Source: Clostridiales bacterium | GTDB taxonomy: Bacteria > Bacillota > Clostridia > Lachnospirales > Lachnospiraceae | Length of the DNA: 64,000 nucleotides | NCBI GenBank assembly: GCA_012520655.1 | Contig: JAAYNW010000020.1 | Span: 1-64,000 of the forward strand | Reading direction: 5' to 3' | Part shown: piece by piece, positions 23,801 to 33,606 of the stretch | How positions within the stretch are numbered: the stretch's first letter is position 1 | Layout: each line of letters begins with the position of its first letter | Notes under the pieces: model-generated | The model's input: the letters and a program-made list of their open reading frames with translations, nothing else | Database searches by the model: none | Told to the model about the DNA's origin: nothing | Translations under genes and position numbers: made by a program

Positions 23801-25216
23801 TTAATCAATAGTATTCTTCGTAAGCCATACATCAGATTGAAAACGCAGATAGTATATAACTGATCTTATGGCCCATTCAACTCCCATGCAAATCCAGACA
23901 CCCTGTACACCCAATCCAAGGGGAAGTGCGAATAAATAACCAAGGCCGACCCGGATGAGCCACATAGTAATGAGAGAAGAGATAGAGCTGAAGTTGGCAT
24001 CACCTGCGGAACGAAGGACACAGGGCATTATGTTGGATAATGACCAGAAGAACGGCATTGGAATGACTGCAATCCAAAGCAGGTTATATATTAAGGAAAG
24101 AGTAGTCTCCGGCGCTTGATATAGCCTTAGTATAAGTGGCATGAGGGGCATAAACACTACTAAGGATAAAACGTTGATGAAGTTGCCGAGCCATATCATT
24201 TTTGTCCCGTAACGTTTGGCAAGAGCCTTATCACCGGCACCGATACATTGTCCTACAATTGTGATGGAAAGTGTACTAACCGCCATACCGCAGGAATAAA
24301 GAATGGAAAAGGCAGAACTTGCAATGGCGTTAGCAGCTACGCTGATAGTACCTAGAAAAACGATGTAAGTCTGAACGAGCATGCCTCCTCCGTTAAAAAA
24401 CACTTGCTCTAAGGCAAAGGGAACCCCTATCTTGAATATGGATTTTAATATAGGTAAATTAATATGAAAAATATCTTTGGTATAAATTCGGAATATGCTT
24501 TTAGGATTTACCAATAAAAAGACCGCAAAACCGCCGCCGATGAGCCGGGCAATGTTCAGAGAAAGGACGGTACCGGTTATATCCATATGGAAACCGTTAA
24601 TAAAAAGCATGCTGGCAAACAGATGAATCAAGTTGATAATCATTGTAAGGCGCAGGCAGATTTTTGTCTCGCCGAGGCCGCGGAAAATGGCAAAGGAACC
24701 TACATAAAAGGAATGGAAAATAAAAGAAAGAGATACGCCTACGAGATAGTTGCGCGCTTTTTCTTTTACAATGGGATCTGCCGCACTGAATAACGTGTAA
24801 ACTAACGGATTCGAAAAGATGATTAAAAGGATACAAAAACCCGCAGCGGCAAGAGAAGTGGCAAACATAACCTGCCCAGCGGCAGTCCGTATTTTCTCGA
24901 TTTCTCCCCGTCCCTTATATTGAGCAACAATAACAGTACCGCCCGCGGCGATGGCATTAAAAATGGAATAAATCATCATACTTAAAGGATTGACAAGACT
25001 GACTGCAGACACGGATTCCTGACTGGAGGAACTGATCATAGCGGTCGTAAGCAACCCGATAATAGTGATAAAGAACTGATCTAAAATAAGAGGAAACAGC
25101 ATGGAGATTATTTCCTTATATGAAAACTGGTTGCTGCCAAGCTGTTTGCTCAAAAATAAATCGGCCCTAGAACCGGACCGGAGGAGTGTGATTTTATGCG
25201 CTGAGTACAGTTTCAT
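23801..25216 (-). CDS. MATE-family efflux transporter
   Basis: The 471-residue protein has about 12 hydrophobic helices in two similar halves (FPLILDQFFITIIGLLTTAM at the start of the first; IGVPFALEQVFFNGGGMLVQ at the start of the second). AAGGTVIVAQYKGRGE and GQCIGAGDKALAKRYG are typical MATE loop segments. It should export a cationic compound using Na+ or H+. The substrate is unknown. A structured 125-base leader precedes it, following prs on the same strand. Confidence 0.9.
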   Translation of the reverse strand: MKLYSAHKITLLRSGSRADLFLSKQLGSNQFSYKEIISMLFPLILDQFFITIIGLLTTAMISSSSQESVSAVSLVNPLSMMIYSIFNAIAAGGTVIVAQYKGRGEIEKIRTAAGQVMFATSLAAAGFCILLIIFSNPLVYTLFSAADPIVKEKARNYLVGVSLSFIFHSFYVGSFAIFRGLGETKICLRLTMIINLIHLFASMLFINGFHMDITGTVLSLNIARLIGGGFAVFLLVNPKSIFRIYTKDIFHINLPILKSIFKIGVPFALEQVFFNGGGMLVQTYIVFLGTISVAANAIASSAFSILYSCGMAVSTLSITIVGQCIGAGDKALAKRYGTKMIWLGNFINVLSLVVFMPLMPLILRLYQAPETTLSLIYNLLWIAVIPMPFFWSLSNIMPCVLRSAGDANFSSISSLITMWLIRVGLGYLFALPLGLGVQGVWICMGVEWAIRSVIYYLRFQSDVWLTKNTID

Positions 25217-25341
25217 AATAAAATTATGCCTTTCTCATATCCTGCGAGCTCCCTGCTGCAGGTGTAAAATTTCACCTATGCAGTTCAGGCAGCTTAACTA
25301 CCCGAACTACAAGGAAGATATGGAATTTTTATTTTCTGAAT
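25217..25341 (-). other. Structured leader between prs and the MATE gene
   Basis: On the minus strand an 11-base-pair hairpin (25308-25282, AGTTCGGGTAG/CTGCCTGAACT with two G-U pairs) is followed by TGCA-GGTG/CACC-TGCA (25282-25257). A GC-rich segment containing GAGCTC follows. There is no T-tract, so it does not look like a simple terminator of prs. It matches no riboswitch class that I recognise. Confidence 0.45.
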
Positions 25342-26532
25342 TCAGTCGTCTAACTCGCCGTTTTTATATTTTAGAACAATATTTTGGATACGTTCGTTAG
25401 GATCGAGCAGATCGCTGATAGATGCATCATGATTCAATGTATCGATGATGTAGGCAATATATTTGCTCATGTCGCATGTAATATACCATTCCCGGGAAAG
25501 AAGTTCCGGTGACTGGTAGATTAAGTTGGTGGTGAGCACTCTGTCAATTATTTTATCTTTAAAAGCTTTGTCGAAACGGGAAAGACCACTTGTAAACAGA
25601 CCGAAAGTGGAGCAGATAAATACGCGTCCCGCTTTCCGTTTTTTAAGCTCGGCAGCCACTTCGAGTGCGCTTTCACCGGAAGAAATCATATCATCAATGA
25701 TAATCATATCCTTTCCTTCCACGCTCGTTCCGAGAAATTCATGTGCCACAATAGGATTTCGGCCGTCTACGACTTTTGTATAGTCGCGTCTTTTATAAAA
25801 CATACCCATATCCAGGCCGAGAACATTAGCCATGTAGATAGCTCGTCCCATACCGCCTTCGTCGGGACTGATGACCATCATATGATCGGAATCCAGAGTC
25901 AGACCTTCCACATGCTGGAGAAGACCCTTGATAAATTGATAAGTAGGCTGTACCGTTTCAAAACCATGAAGGGGAATCGCGTTTTGTACTCTCGGATCAT
26001 GTGCATCGAAGGTAATGATATTATCGACACCCATTGCTACCATTTCCTGAAGAGCCAGAGCGCAGTCCAAAGATTCTCTCGTGCTGCGTTTGTGTTGCCT
26101 GCTTTCATAAAGGAAAGGCATAATGACCGTAATTCTTCTTGCTTTTCCGCCTACAGCGGCAATGATACGTTTTAAATCTTGATAATGATCGTCCGGGGAC
26201 ATATGATTTTCATGTCCGCATAAAGAGTACGTGAGGCTGTAATTCGCAACATCCACAAGAATATAGAGGTCAGTTCCGCGGACGGACTCCATAATGATTC
26301 CCTTCGCTTCACCGGAACCAAAACGGGGAACTTTTGCGCCGAGTATATAGGAAGCGCGCTGATAACCTGCAAATGCAAGAGAATCTTTATGCTCGCTTTC
26401 CCGCTCCGTTCTCCATTTCACAAGATAGTAATCAACTTTTTCTCCCAAAGATTTACACCCTTCCAAAGGAATGATGCCCAGAGAACCGACGGGAATGGTT
26501 TCCAGATTTCTTTTTTCTTCACGCTTTGCCAT
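25342..26532 (-). CDS. prs: Ribose-phosphate pyrophosphokinase, long divergent form
   Basis: The 396-residue enzyme should make PRPP from ribose 5-phosphate and ATP. It has the PRPP-binding loop MIIIDDMISSGES, a FDAHDPRVQNAIP segment equivalent to the flag/catalytic region of Prs, and VISPDEGGMGRA. Standard bacterial Prs is about 315 residues; this one has an N-terminal extension of about 60 residues and small inserts, a form I associate with Lachnospiraceae. It follows dnaI by 17 bases on the same strand. PRPP is used by upp and pncB, both in this window. Confidence 0.87.
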   Translation of the reverse strand: MAKREEKRNLETIPVGSLGIIPLEGCKSLGEKVDYYLVKWRTERESEHKDSLAFAGYQRASYILGAKVPRFGSGEAKGIIMESVRGTDLYILVDVANYSLTYSLCGHENHMSPDDHYQDLKRIIAAVGGKARRITVIMPFLYESRQHKRSTRESLDCALALQEMVAMGVDNIITFDAHDPRVQNAIPLHGFETVQPTYQFIKGLLQHVEGLTLDSDHMMVISPDEGGMGRAIYMANVLGLDMGMFYKRRDYTKVVDGRNPIVAHEFLGTSVEGKDMIIIDDMISSGESALEVAAELKKRKAGRVFICSTFGLFTSGLSRFDKAFKDKIIDRVLTTNLIYQSPELLSREWYITCDMSKYIAYIIDTLNHDASISDLLDPNERIQNIVLKYKNGELDD

Positions 26533-26549
26533 GAAAAAATCCTCACTTT

Positions 26550-27533
26550 CTATTCTACAGGTATTTGATTTGATCCGTTCAGCTTTTTATATATTCGTAT
26601 ATCCGGTCCGGATAATTTACATAAAGTATAATTGCTGGTAATTCTTGAAAATATCCTGTCAGAATAGCGTATACGCAGCTCCTCCAGAGACAGGTTTGTG
26701 GAAATGACCGTCGCTTTATGGCGGATGTGGCGCTCGTTTAAACAGGAAAAGAGCTGGGAAGAAGTATAGTTGTTGACTACTTCCGCACCCAGATCATCAA
26801 TAATTAGCAAATCGCATTCGTAAAAATCGTCACAGGCTTCACGGAAGCTGTCTTTGTTTTTAAAACCATAAGATAATTGAGATAAGGTCTCAAAAAAAAC
26901 GACGGAACTAAAATAAAGGACGGAACGGCCCTTTTCTATCAGCTCCTTTGCAACGCAGCCGGACAAAAATGATTTGCCAGACCCTACTGTACCATAAAAG
27001 AATAAATTTTGATAGACAGAATCAAAATTTTCTATAAATTTCTTGCAAGTATTTACAGCATCTTTAAATAGAAGCAGATCTTCTCCGCTGTAATATTCAT
27101 AAGAAAGATTGGAAAAGTTTTCATGCATCAGCATTTTGCTTATATGAGATTGCTCATAAAGCATGGAAATCTCGACTTGACGAAAGCAATGGCATTTTTT
27201 TCCGTCGATATATCCGGTATCCTTACAATCCGGACAATCATAAACGGGCTCCAAATAGTCGGAGGGAAAGCCGGAGGAAACTAAAAGCTTCACTTTACTT
27301 TCGGAAAAGTTCTTAATAATTGCTTTTAAGTCGTCCAGTGCGGATTTATCTCCTTCCAAAAGCTTTTTACCATGTTCTACCGAAATGGAGGCTATGGAAT
27401 CTTCCAATTCTTTGTAACCATCTATATGTTCATAAACATAGGCACGGCGTTTTTCCAATAGATGCCGATTTTTATCCTGCTTTTCTTCATATGTGCGAAT
27501 AATGAAATTATATTGAACATTATCTAGTGCCAC
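26550..27533 (-). CDS. dnaI: DnaI/DnaC-type helicase loader ATPase
   Basis: The 327-residue protein has an N-terminal helical region and a four-cysteine zinc element (Cys100, Cys103, Cys114, Cys116: CPDCKDTGYIDGKKCHC), as in B. subtilis DnaI. An AAA+ domain with Walker A GTVGSGKS (181-188), Walker B LLIIDDLGAE and an arginine-finger region near YSDRIFSRI follows. DnaI loads the replicative helicase encoded at 1507-2844. It is 21 bases downstream of dnaD, the usual pairing in Clostridia. Confidence 0.92.
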   Translation of the reverse strand: MALDNVQYNFIIRTYEEKQDKNRHLLEKRRAYVYEHIDGYKELEDSIASISVEHGKKLLEGDKSALDDLKAIIKNFSESKVKLLVSSGFPSDYLEPVYDCPDCKDTGYIDGKKCHCFRQVEISMLYEQSHISKMLMHENFSNLSYEYYSGEDLLLFKDAVNTCKKFIENFDSVYQNLFFYGTVGSGKSFLSGCVAKELIEKGRSVLYFSSVVFFETLSQLSYGFKNKDSFREACDDFYECDLLIIDDLGAEVVNNYTSSQLFSCLNERHIRHKATVISTNLSLEELRIRYSDRIFSRITSNYTLCKLSGPDIRIYKKLNGSNQIPVE

Positions 27534-27554
27534 GGCAAAGTCTCCTTAATGAAA

Positions 27555-28652
27555 TTATCTGATTTTTAAGAGCTCCTTTTCCAATGTTTCAAAATCATAG
27601 TCATGCTGTTTAAATTGGTTAAAAGCATTGTTTGAAACGGATTTTGACAGCGTGCGCGAGGTCTTGCCCCGTAGGAATTTTTCATCTTCTTTCGCAATAT
27701 CGGACATATGGCGGACTCCCGCATCGTGCCAGCTCCTAAGAATGGTATCGGCATACTCGAAACGGTGCTTATCCGTACCCATGACGGTACGTTCACAGGC
27801 AACGCGAATTACGTCCATTTCAAATCCCAGTTCTTTTGTCCAACGGCGGATATAATCGGCCTCTTTAGAGGTGGGAGAAGAACTCTTACCCAATGCATTC
27901 ATAATGTCATAAACGGTTTTATCGTATTTATAAGCGTACTTTTCGGCTTCCTTCGGCTTGGTAATGCCTGCCTGTGCCCAACTGACGGCTACCTTTTCTA
28001 TGTAGCGGAAATCTTTTTTTCCACGTTCTACACAATACTGAATAAGGTAGTCAATCAAGTCGACGGAAAAAGCGAGCCTGTCCGAAATAAAGAAAATTGT
28101 TCTTACCTCGGAGGGAGACAGAGTTTTTCCTATGTATTGTTCCACAATAAATAATAATTGCGAAGTTTCTTCTTTTGATTTGAATTCCTTTAATTGATCC
28201 AAGGAATAAGATGGTTTTTCATATAAGTCTTCACATACTGTCTTATTCTCCATAGCCGGCTGGGAGTCGAGTGAGATTCCCAGAGATGGAGAGGAAGATT
28301 CCTTGGAAGCGCGTGTCGCTGCCGGAACGTCGGATTTAATGCCGCTGCCTTTTGGTCGGTTTAAATCGAGAAGATGAATACCGATCAGGTTCTTGGACTC
28401 ATCATATTCGAGAGAGAGCAGGTTGTTCTTCTCCCAATACTTGAGCGCACGCATCACGTCCTTTTCCGTATGGTTAAACTTGTCCGCAATATCGGACAGA
28501 CTGAAAGACAGATTGGCATTCATCATACGGATAAGATAAATGTATATTTTAAGCTGTGCATCGTTTGCATCCTTCATATATTCATCAATAAAAATATTGG
28601 ATACAGCCGTTGCATCCACATAATTGTCCTTATAAATAGTTAAACGCCCCAT
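27555..28652 (-). CDS. dnaD: DnaD-domain primosome protein
   Basis: The 365-residue protein has an N-terminal winged-helix region (about 1-105: SDIADKFNHTEKDVMRALKYWE) and a low-complexity linker rich in Ser, Lys and Glu. Two DnaD domains (DDBH2) follow, one around 165-245 and a second with KEADYIRRWTKELGFEMDVI to RSWHDAGVRHMSDI. It resembles B. subtilis DnaD/DnaB, which remodel oriC DNA and recruit the helicase-loader complex. It leads the dnaD-dnaI-prs run. A cluster of DnaA boxes lies 120-300 bases upstream. Confidence 0.88.
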   Translation of the reverse strand: MGRLTIYKDNYVDATAVSNIFIDEYMKDANDAQLKIYIYLIRMMNANLSFSLSDIADKFNHTEKDVMRALKYWEKNNLLSLEYDESKNLIGIHLLDLNRPKGSGIKSDVPAATRASKESSSPSLGISLDSQPAMENKTVCEDLYEKPSYSLDQLKEFKSKEETSQLLFIVEQYIGKTLSPSEVRTIFFISDRLAFSVDLIDYLIQYCVERGKKDFRYIEKVAVSWAQAGITKPKEAEKYAYKYDKTVYDIMNALGKSSSPTSKEADYIRRWTKELGFEMDVIRVACERTVMGTDKHRFEYADTILRSWHDAGVRHMSDIAKEDEKFLRGKTSRTLSKSVSNNAFNQFKQHDYDFETLEKELLKIR

Positions 28653-28776
28653 TTATCTCACCCATTTTCATTATACTGTATATCATTTCAAAGCAAGTTG
28701 AATTATAACATAACCATTTTCAAAAATAAATAGTCAATTTGCCGGAAAACGCCGTAAATACGCCATTTTCCAGAAA

Positions 28777-28958
28777 TGTGGACGATGTGGAAACTGTGGA
28801 TAATTATATAATAAATTGGGCGCCGCGGTTAACGGGAATAAACAATATGCATATAAAATCTGGGGTTACGGATCATTTCTGGAAAAAGAAACAAAGTATG
28901 AAATATCCACAAAATTAAAAAGATATACCTTTCTTAAAATTGTGGATATTGTGGATAG
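28777..28958. promoter_or_regulatory. Cluster of DnaA boxes between dnaD and murC
   Basis: Three contiguous 9-mers run without gaps: TGTGGACGA (28777), TGTGGAAAC (28786) and TGTGGATAA (28795-28803). The last is a perfect DnaA box (TTATCCACA on the other strand) and is followed by AT-rich DNA. A reverse box, ATATCCACA, lies at 28903-28911. A further contiguous pair, TGTGGATAT and TGTGGATAG, lies at 28941-28958. The gap between dnaD and murC is 306 bases and otherwise holds only promoter elements. DnaA binding here is inferred. Confidence 0.7.
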
Positions 28959-30338
28959 CTATTTTTTTAGCAGGTTTTCGCCCACTTTTACAATGTCTCC
29001 GGCCCCCATAGTTATCAACAGGTCATTTTTAACACAGTTATTCAATAAAAAATCTTCAATTACTTCAAAAGAAGAGAAATGATAGCATTCGGTGCCGAGT
29101 TTATTTATTTCGGCCTGAAGATGCTTGGAACTGATTCCCAGAGAATCTGTTTCTCTGGCCGCATATATATCGGAAAGAATAACTTTGTCCGCAAGAGAAA
29201 GCGCTTTTGCAAAATCAGTTAAGAAAGCCTTTGTCCGCGTATAAGTGTGAGGTTGAAAAACGCACCACAAAGTCTTATGAGGATAGTTTTGAGCCGCTTT
29301 TAAAGTTGCCGTAATTTCTGTAGGATGATGCGCATAATCATCTATTATGGTAATATCGTTCTTTTTTCCCTTGTATTCAAAGCGTCTATCCGTACCTGAA
29401 AAGTGTAAGAGAGCTTTTTTGACCGTATCGCTGTCAATCGACAGAGCATCGGCAAGAGCAATCGCCGCCATGGCATTGTGTACGTTATGTTCTCCGGGAA
29501 CCATAAGAGAAAAGGTTTCTGATGAGCCGGATTTACGATTCAGCATAAAAGAAACATGAGCCAATTCATCATAATGAAGCTCGGAATAGCTGTAATCGCA
29601 GGAAGGGGAGGAACCGCATGTAATGACGCGGCAGGATAATCCTTTCGTAATTTCTTCGTAGTTATCGATATCCCCATTGATGATGAGCGTTCCGTCCTCC
29701 GGCAAAAGCTGAGCAAATTTATGGAATGAAGTACGAATATCGTGAATATCTTTAAAGAAGTCGAGATGGTCTTCCTCTATATTTAAGATAATCCCGATCT
29801 TTGGGAAAAAGCTTAAAAAGCTGTTTGTGTATTCACAGGCTTCCGTCACGAAATAATCGGACTTGCCTACCCGGATATTTCCTTCTATGGTTTTGAGAAT
29901 ACCTCCTATGGAAAGGGTTGGATCGCTTTCGTTTTCCAGGAGGATCTGCGATATCATGGAGGTGGTTGTTGTCTTGCCGTGTGTGCCGCTGACAGCAATA
30001 GGAAGTTTGTAATTCTTCATCATTTGTCCGAGAAGTTCAGCTCTTGACAAGTGGGGAATGCCCATTGCCTTCATAGCGATAAATTCCGGATTATCGGGAT
30101 GGATAGCACTTGTATATACGACGAGTTCTATATCGGATGTTAAATTATCCGCTTTTTGTCCATAGTGGATAATCGCTCCTTTTTCTTCCAGGGATTTTGT
30201 CAAAGGTGAATGCTTCATATCCGAACCGGACACCTTGAAGCCTTCCGTCAGGAGAATCTCGGCGAGACCGCTCATGCTGATGCCGCCGATACCCATGAAG
30301 TATATGTGAATCGGGTGTTGAAAATCAATTTTGTACAT
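28959..30338 (-). CDS. murC: UDP-N-acetylmuramate-L-alanine ligase
   Basis: The 459-residue protein adds L-alanine to UDP-MurNAc, the first peptide step of peptidoglycan synthesis, in the cytoplasm. Evidence is the N-terminal MGIGGISMSGLAEILL, the ATP loop SGTHGKTTTTS, NIEEDHLDFF and DDYAHHPTEI. Length is normal for MurC. It stands alone on the minus strand with its own promoter. The gene ends right at the DnaA-box cluster. Confidence 0.96.
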   Translation of the reverse strand: MYKIDFQHPIHIYFMGIGGISMSGLAEILLTEGFKVSGSDMKHSPLTKSLEEKGAIIHYGQKADNLTSDIELVVYTSAIHPDNPEFIAMKAMGIPHLSRAELLGQMMKNYKLPIAVSGTHGKTTTTSMISQILLENESDPTLSIGGILKTIEGNIRVGKSDYFVTEACEYTNSFLSFFPKIGIILNIEEDHLDFFKDIHDIRTSFHKFAQLLPEDGTLIINGDIDNYEEITKGLSCRVITCGSSPSCDYSYSELHYDELAHVSFMLNRKSGSSETFSLMVPGEHNVHNAMAAIALADALSIDSDTVKKALLHFSGTDRRFEYKGKKNDITIIDDYAHHPTEITATLKAAQNYPHKTLWCVFQPHTYTRTKAFLTDFAKALSLADKVILSDIYAARETDSLGISSKHLQAEINKLGTECYHFSSFEVIEDFLLNNCVKNDLLITMGAGDIVKVGENLLKK

Positions 30339-30425
30339 AGCCGCACTTCCTATTCTATTCTGCTATTACTATGCCGCCTGCGAAAGTTTGTGTGCATTTT
30401 TGTGTCCGGGCGGTACGTATACTAT

Positions 30426-30454
30426 ATTATACTCACATAAGCGGAAAAAACCAA
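30426..30454 (-). promoter_or_regulatory. murC promoter
   Basis: On the minus strand TTGGTT (30454-30449), 17 bases and TATAAT (30431-30426), about 90 bases before murC. Confidence 0.65.
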
Positions 30455-30653
30455 TAGCAATTTAAGAAGGAAATTGGCGAATAAGAGGACAAGTTTTATA
30501 ATAATTTACAAACTGACAAAAAGTGACTGTACAATACGCAAAAAACCCTAAAAAAATATATAAAATACACAAATAAAATAATTTTACAATAAAAATATTG
30601 TAAAAAACTTACATAAAAAATACTGTATTTCTAAAAGTTATTTGTAAAAAATA

Positions 30654-30682
30654 TTCACTTTCTTAGTATAATATGGTATAAT
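30654..30682 (+). promoter_or_regulatory. glgC promoter
   Basis: TTCACT (30654-30659), 17 bases and TATAAT (30677-30682), about 65 bases before glgC. A second TATAAT at 30667-30672 overlaps the spacer. Confidence 0.6.
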
Positions 30683-30706
30683 CTAAAACACAATATAGTA
30701 CTTGCT

Positions 30707-30732
30707 CAGGTATGACTAACAGGTATGACTAA
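30707..30732 (+). repeat. Tandem 13-base repeat in the glgC leader
   Basis: CAGGTATGACTAA occurs twice without a gap (30707-30719, 30720-30732), directly ahead of the ribosome binding site AAGAGGTGATGAC. Confidence 0.9.
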
Positions 30733-30746
30733 TAAGAGGTGATGAC

Positions 30747-32021
30747 ATGATTAAAAAAGAAATGATTGCCATGTTGTTAGCTGGGGGACAAGGAAGCCGG
30801 CTGGGGGTTTTGACTTCGAAAGTAGCAAAACCGGCGGTAGCCTTTGGGGGAAAATACAGAATCATCGATTTTCCTCTCAGCAATTGCATTAATTCCGGTG
30901 TGGATACGGTCGGTGTTTTGACACAGTATCAGCCTCTAAGGCTTAACACGCATATAGGAATAGGTATTCCGTGGGATTTGGACAGGAATATCGGCGGCGT
31001 AACCGTGCTTCCGCCTTATGAGAAGAGCACGTGTAGCGAATGGTATACGGGAACGGCGAACGCGATTTATCAGAACATCGATTATATTGACAATTTTAAT
31101 CCCGATTATGTGCTGATTCTTTCCGGAGATCATATATATAAGATGGATTACGAGGTAATGCTGGATTTCCATAAGGAGAATGAAGCCGAGGTAACGATTG
31201 CGGTTATGCCGGTACCTATGGAGGAAGCAAAGCGGTTCGGCATTATGATTACAGATGATAAGAAACAGATAACGGATTTTGAAGAAAAACCCGAACATCC
31301 AAGAAGCAATCTGGCTTCCATGGGGATTTACATATTTAATTGGAAGGTTTTGAAGAAGGCATTGATTATGAATGCGGATCAACCTGCGTTGGATTTTGGT
31401 AAACATATTATTCCGTATTGCCACAAGCAAGGATCACCGCTATATGCGTATGAGTTCAACGGCTATTGGAAAGACGTAGGAACGCTGAGTTCTTACTGGG
31501 AAGCGAATATGGAACTTATCAATATTGTTCCTGAGTTCAATCTATATGAGGAGTATTGGAAAATATATACGCGAAGTACGATATTACCGCCTCAATACAT
31601 AGCATCCGAGAGTGTGATAGAGAAGAGCATTATAGGTGAGGGCTCCGATATTCACGGAGAAATCTACAATTCCGTAATAGGATGCGGCGTTACGATTGAA
31701 GAGGGTACCGTGGTAAGAGATTCCATCATTATGAATGAGACTCACATCGGTAAGAACTGCGAACTGAATAAGGCTATTATAGCCGAGAATGTGGACATAA
31801 AGGACAACGTTAAGCTGGGAATCGGAGAAGAAGTGCCCAACGAGACGGATCCACATATCTATTGTGACGGCATGGTTACGGTGGGAGAAAAGAGTGTGAT
31901 TCCCGAAGGAATAACCGTAGGAAAGAATGCCGTGATTTTTGGAATCACAGTGCCGGAGGATTATGAACAGGCAAAACTTTTAAGCGGAAGAACATTAATA
32001 AAGGCGGGTGATGAACATTGA
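30747..32021 (+). CDS. glgC: Glucose-1-phosphate adenylyltransferase, catalytic subunit
   Basis: The 424-residue enzyme makes ADP-glucose from glucose 1-phosphate and ATP for glycogen synthesis. It has the nucleotidyltransferase signature [28 protein letters not shown] metal/substrate motif, [11 protein letters not shown] and a C-terminal left-handed beta-helix with hexapeptide repeats (from about 290). It is followed with a 4-base overlap by glgD, forming the hetero-oligomeric enzyme known from Firmicutes. No glycogen synthase or branching enzyme is in the window. Confidence 0.95.
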   Translation: MIKKEMIAMLLAGGQGSRLGVLTSKVAKPAVAFGGKYRIIDFPLSNCINSGVDTVGVLTQYQPLRLNTHIGIGIPWDLDRNIGGVTVLPPYEKSTCSEWYTGTANAIYQNIDYIDNFNPDYVLILSGDHIYKMDYEVMLDFHKENEAEVTIAVMPVPMEEAKRFGIMITDDKKQITDFEEKPEHPRSNLASMGIYIFNWKVLKKALIMNADQPALDFGKHIIPYCHKQGSPLYAYEFNGYWKDVGTLSSYWEANMELINIVPEFNLYEEYWKIYTRSTILPPQYIASESVIEKSIIGEGSDIHGEIYNSVIGCGVTIEEGTVVRDSIIMNETHIGKNCELNKAIIAENVDIKDNVKLGIGEEVPNETDPHIYCDGMVTVGEKSVIPEGITVGKNAVIFGITVPEDYEQAKLLSGRTLIKAGDEH

Positions 32022-33136
32022 GAGCGATTGGTATTATTTTAGCAGGAGGCAACAACCACAGAATGAAAGAGCTTTCCCAGAAGCGCGCTGTATGCGCAAT
32101 GCCCATTGCAGGAAGCTACCGCAGCATAGATTTTGCACTTAGCAATATGTCCAATTCGCATATTCAAAAAGTGGCGGTTTTTACACAATACAATGCCAGA
32201 AGCTTAAACGAGCATCTGAGTTCCTCCAAATGGTGGGATTTCGGACGTAAGCAGGGTGGACTGTTCGTATTTACGCCGGCCGTTACGGCAGAGAGTAACT
32301 TCTGGTATAGGGGAACAGCAGACGCCATCGCCCAGAACCTAATATTTTTGAAGAACAGCCATGAACCATATGTAGTAATAGTTTCCGGCGATTGTATATA
32401 TAAGATGGATTATAACAAAGTTCTGGAATATCACATTGATAAAAAGGCGGATATTACGGTTGTATGCAAGGACATGCCGGAGGAGATGGATGCGGGAAGA
32501 TACGGAGTCATCAAGATGAATGAGGAGAGCCGTATCGAGGAATTCGAAGAGAAGCCGATTGTAGCGAGATCCAATACCGTTTCCTGCGGTATTTATGTGG
32601 TGAGGAGACGTCAGCTCATCGAAATGATCGAAAAGGGAATGGAAGAAGATCGTTATGATTTTGTAAAGGATATTCTTATTCGTTATAAAAATATGAAGAG
32701 AATATACGGATATAAGATGAAGTCTTACTGGAGTAATATTGCGACGGTTCAGGATTATTTCAATACCAATATGGATTTCCTTAAGCCGGACATCAGGGAT
32801 TATTTCTTCAAACAGTATCCTGATGTATATTCGAAAGTGGATGATTTGCCGCCTGCAAAATATAATGTGGGTGCGAATGTGAAAAACAGCTTAATTTCCA
32901 GCGGAAGTATTATAAACGGAACGGTGGAAGATTCAGTTATCTTTAAAAAGACGTATATTGGAAACAACTGTTACATTAAGAATTCCATTATATTAAATGA
33001 TGTTTATATAGGGGACAATACCCATATCGAGAACTGCATAGTGGAAAGCAGGAACACCATTAGAGCCAACTCCTATCATAAGGGAGAGGACAGCATTAAA
33101 GTTGTGATAGAGCATAATGACAGATATGTCATATAG
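32018..33136 (+). CDS. glgD: GlgD, regulatory subunit of ADP-glucose pyrophosphorylase
   Basis: The 372-residue GlgC paralogue starts at TTG, overlapping glgC by 4 bases, with AAGGCGGGTGATGAACA upstream. The GlgC signature GGQGSRL is changed to [10 protein letters not shown], losing residues needed for phosphoryl transfer. The rest of the fold, including [23 protein letters not shown] and a beta-helix end, is kept. In Bacillus and other Firmicutes GlgD boosts the activity of GlgC but is poorly active alone. Translational coupling fits a fixed subunit ratio. Confidence 0.93.
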   Translation: MRAIGIILAGGNNHRMKELSQKRAVCAMPIAGSYRSIDFALSNMSNSHIQKVAVFTQYNARSLNEHLSSSKWWDFGRKQGGLFVFTPAVTAESNFWYRGTADAIAQNLIFLKNSHEPYVVIVSGDCIYKMDYNKVLEYHIDKKADITVVCKDMPEEMDAGRYGVIKMNEESRIEEFEEKPIVARSNTVSCGIYVVRRRQLIEMIEKGMEEDRYDFVKDILIRYKNMKRIYGYKMKSYWSNIATVQDYFNTNMDFLKPDIRDYFFKQYPDVYSKVDDLPPAKYNVGANVKNSLISSGSIINGTVEDSVIFKKTYIGNNCYIKNSIILNDVYIGDNTHIENCIVESRNTIRANSYHKGEDSIKVVIEHNDRYVI

Positions 33137-33172
33137 CAATAAACCTATGATTATCCAAGGGGGACAAACAAC

Positions 33173-33445
33173 ATGGAGATTACCGACGTAAGAGTGCGGA
33201 AAATTACAAAAGAAGGAAAAATGAAAGCAATTGTATCAATTACTCTGGATGAAGAATTCGTAGTTCATGACATCAAGGTAATTGAAGGGGAGAAGGGGCT
33301 TTTTATCGCAATGCCGAGCAAGAAAGCTACGGATGGGGAATACAGGGATATTGCCCATCCAATAAATTCGGATACCAGGGAGCGGATTCAGGCGACGATA
33401 CTTGAAAGCTATGAAAAAGCGCTTTTGGAACCGGATGAAGAATAA
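33173..33445 (+). CDS. spoVG: SpoVG regulator
   Basis: The 90-residue protein has the full SpoVG signature [11 protein letters not shown], the [20 protein letters not shown] segment and [21 protein letters not shown]. It is a small DNA/RNA-binding regulator linked to asymmetric septation in spore formers and to capsule and virulence genes elsewhere. CAAGGGGGACAAACAAC precedes the ATG. A terminator follows directly. Confidence 0.96.
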   Translation: MEITDVRVRKITKEGKMKAIVSITLDEEFVVHDIKVIEGEKGLFIAMPSKKATDGEYRDIAHPINSDTRERIQATILESYEKALLEPDEE

Positions 33446-33457
33446 GACATGAGGGAG

Positions 33458-33515
33458 AAAGAGGATGGCCTAAAATGATGCTTGAGATCATTATGAGGAC
33501 ATCCTCTTTTGTTTT
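33458..33515 (+). terminator. Terminator after spoVG
   Basis: AAAGAGGATG pairs with CATCCTCTTT (33500-33509), followed by TGTTTTT. An inner AATGAT/ATCATT stem extends the fold. Confidence 0.85.
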
Positions 33516-33606
33516 TAGGGAAGATGTGGGAAAGAGCTTGTTGAAATGTAACGGGTTTAAGGGTAAAATAGTGTGAAAGATTTAAGAGATAACGGGAGAA
33601 ACGAAG

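Larger units (their letters stand above)
30339..30746. other. Divergent AT-rich control region between murC and glgC
   Basis: The 408 bases hold the murC promoter, the glgC promoter and a long A-rich stretch (about 30530-30650). There is no gene. The glgC leader ends in a tandem direct repeat. Confidence 0.7.

Noticed and set aside
25741..26175. 144-codon plus-strand frame
   Set aside because: It is antisense to prs, whose protein is clearly conserved.
27708..28154. 148-codon plus-strand frame
   Set aside because: It is antisense to dnaD and has no initiation signals.
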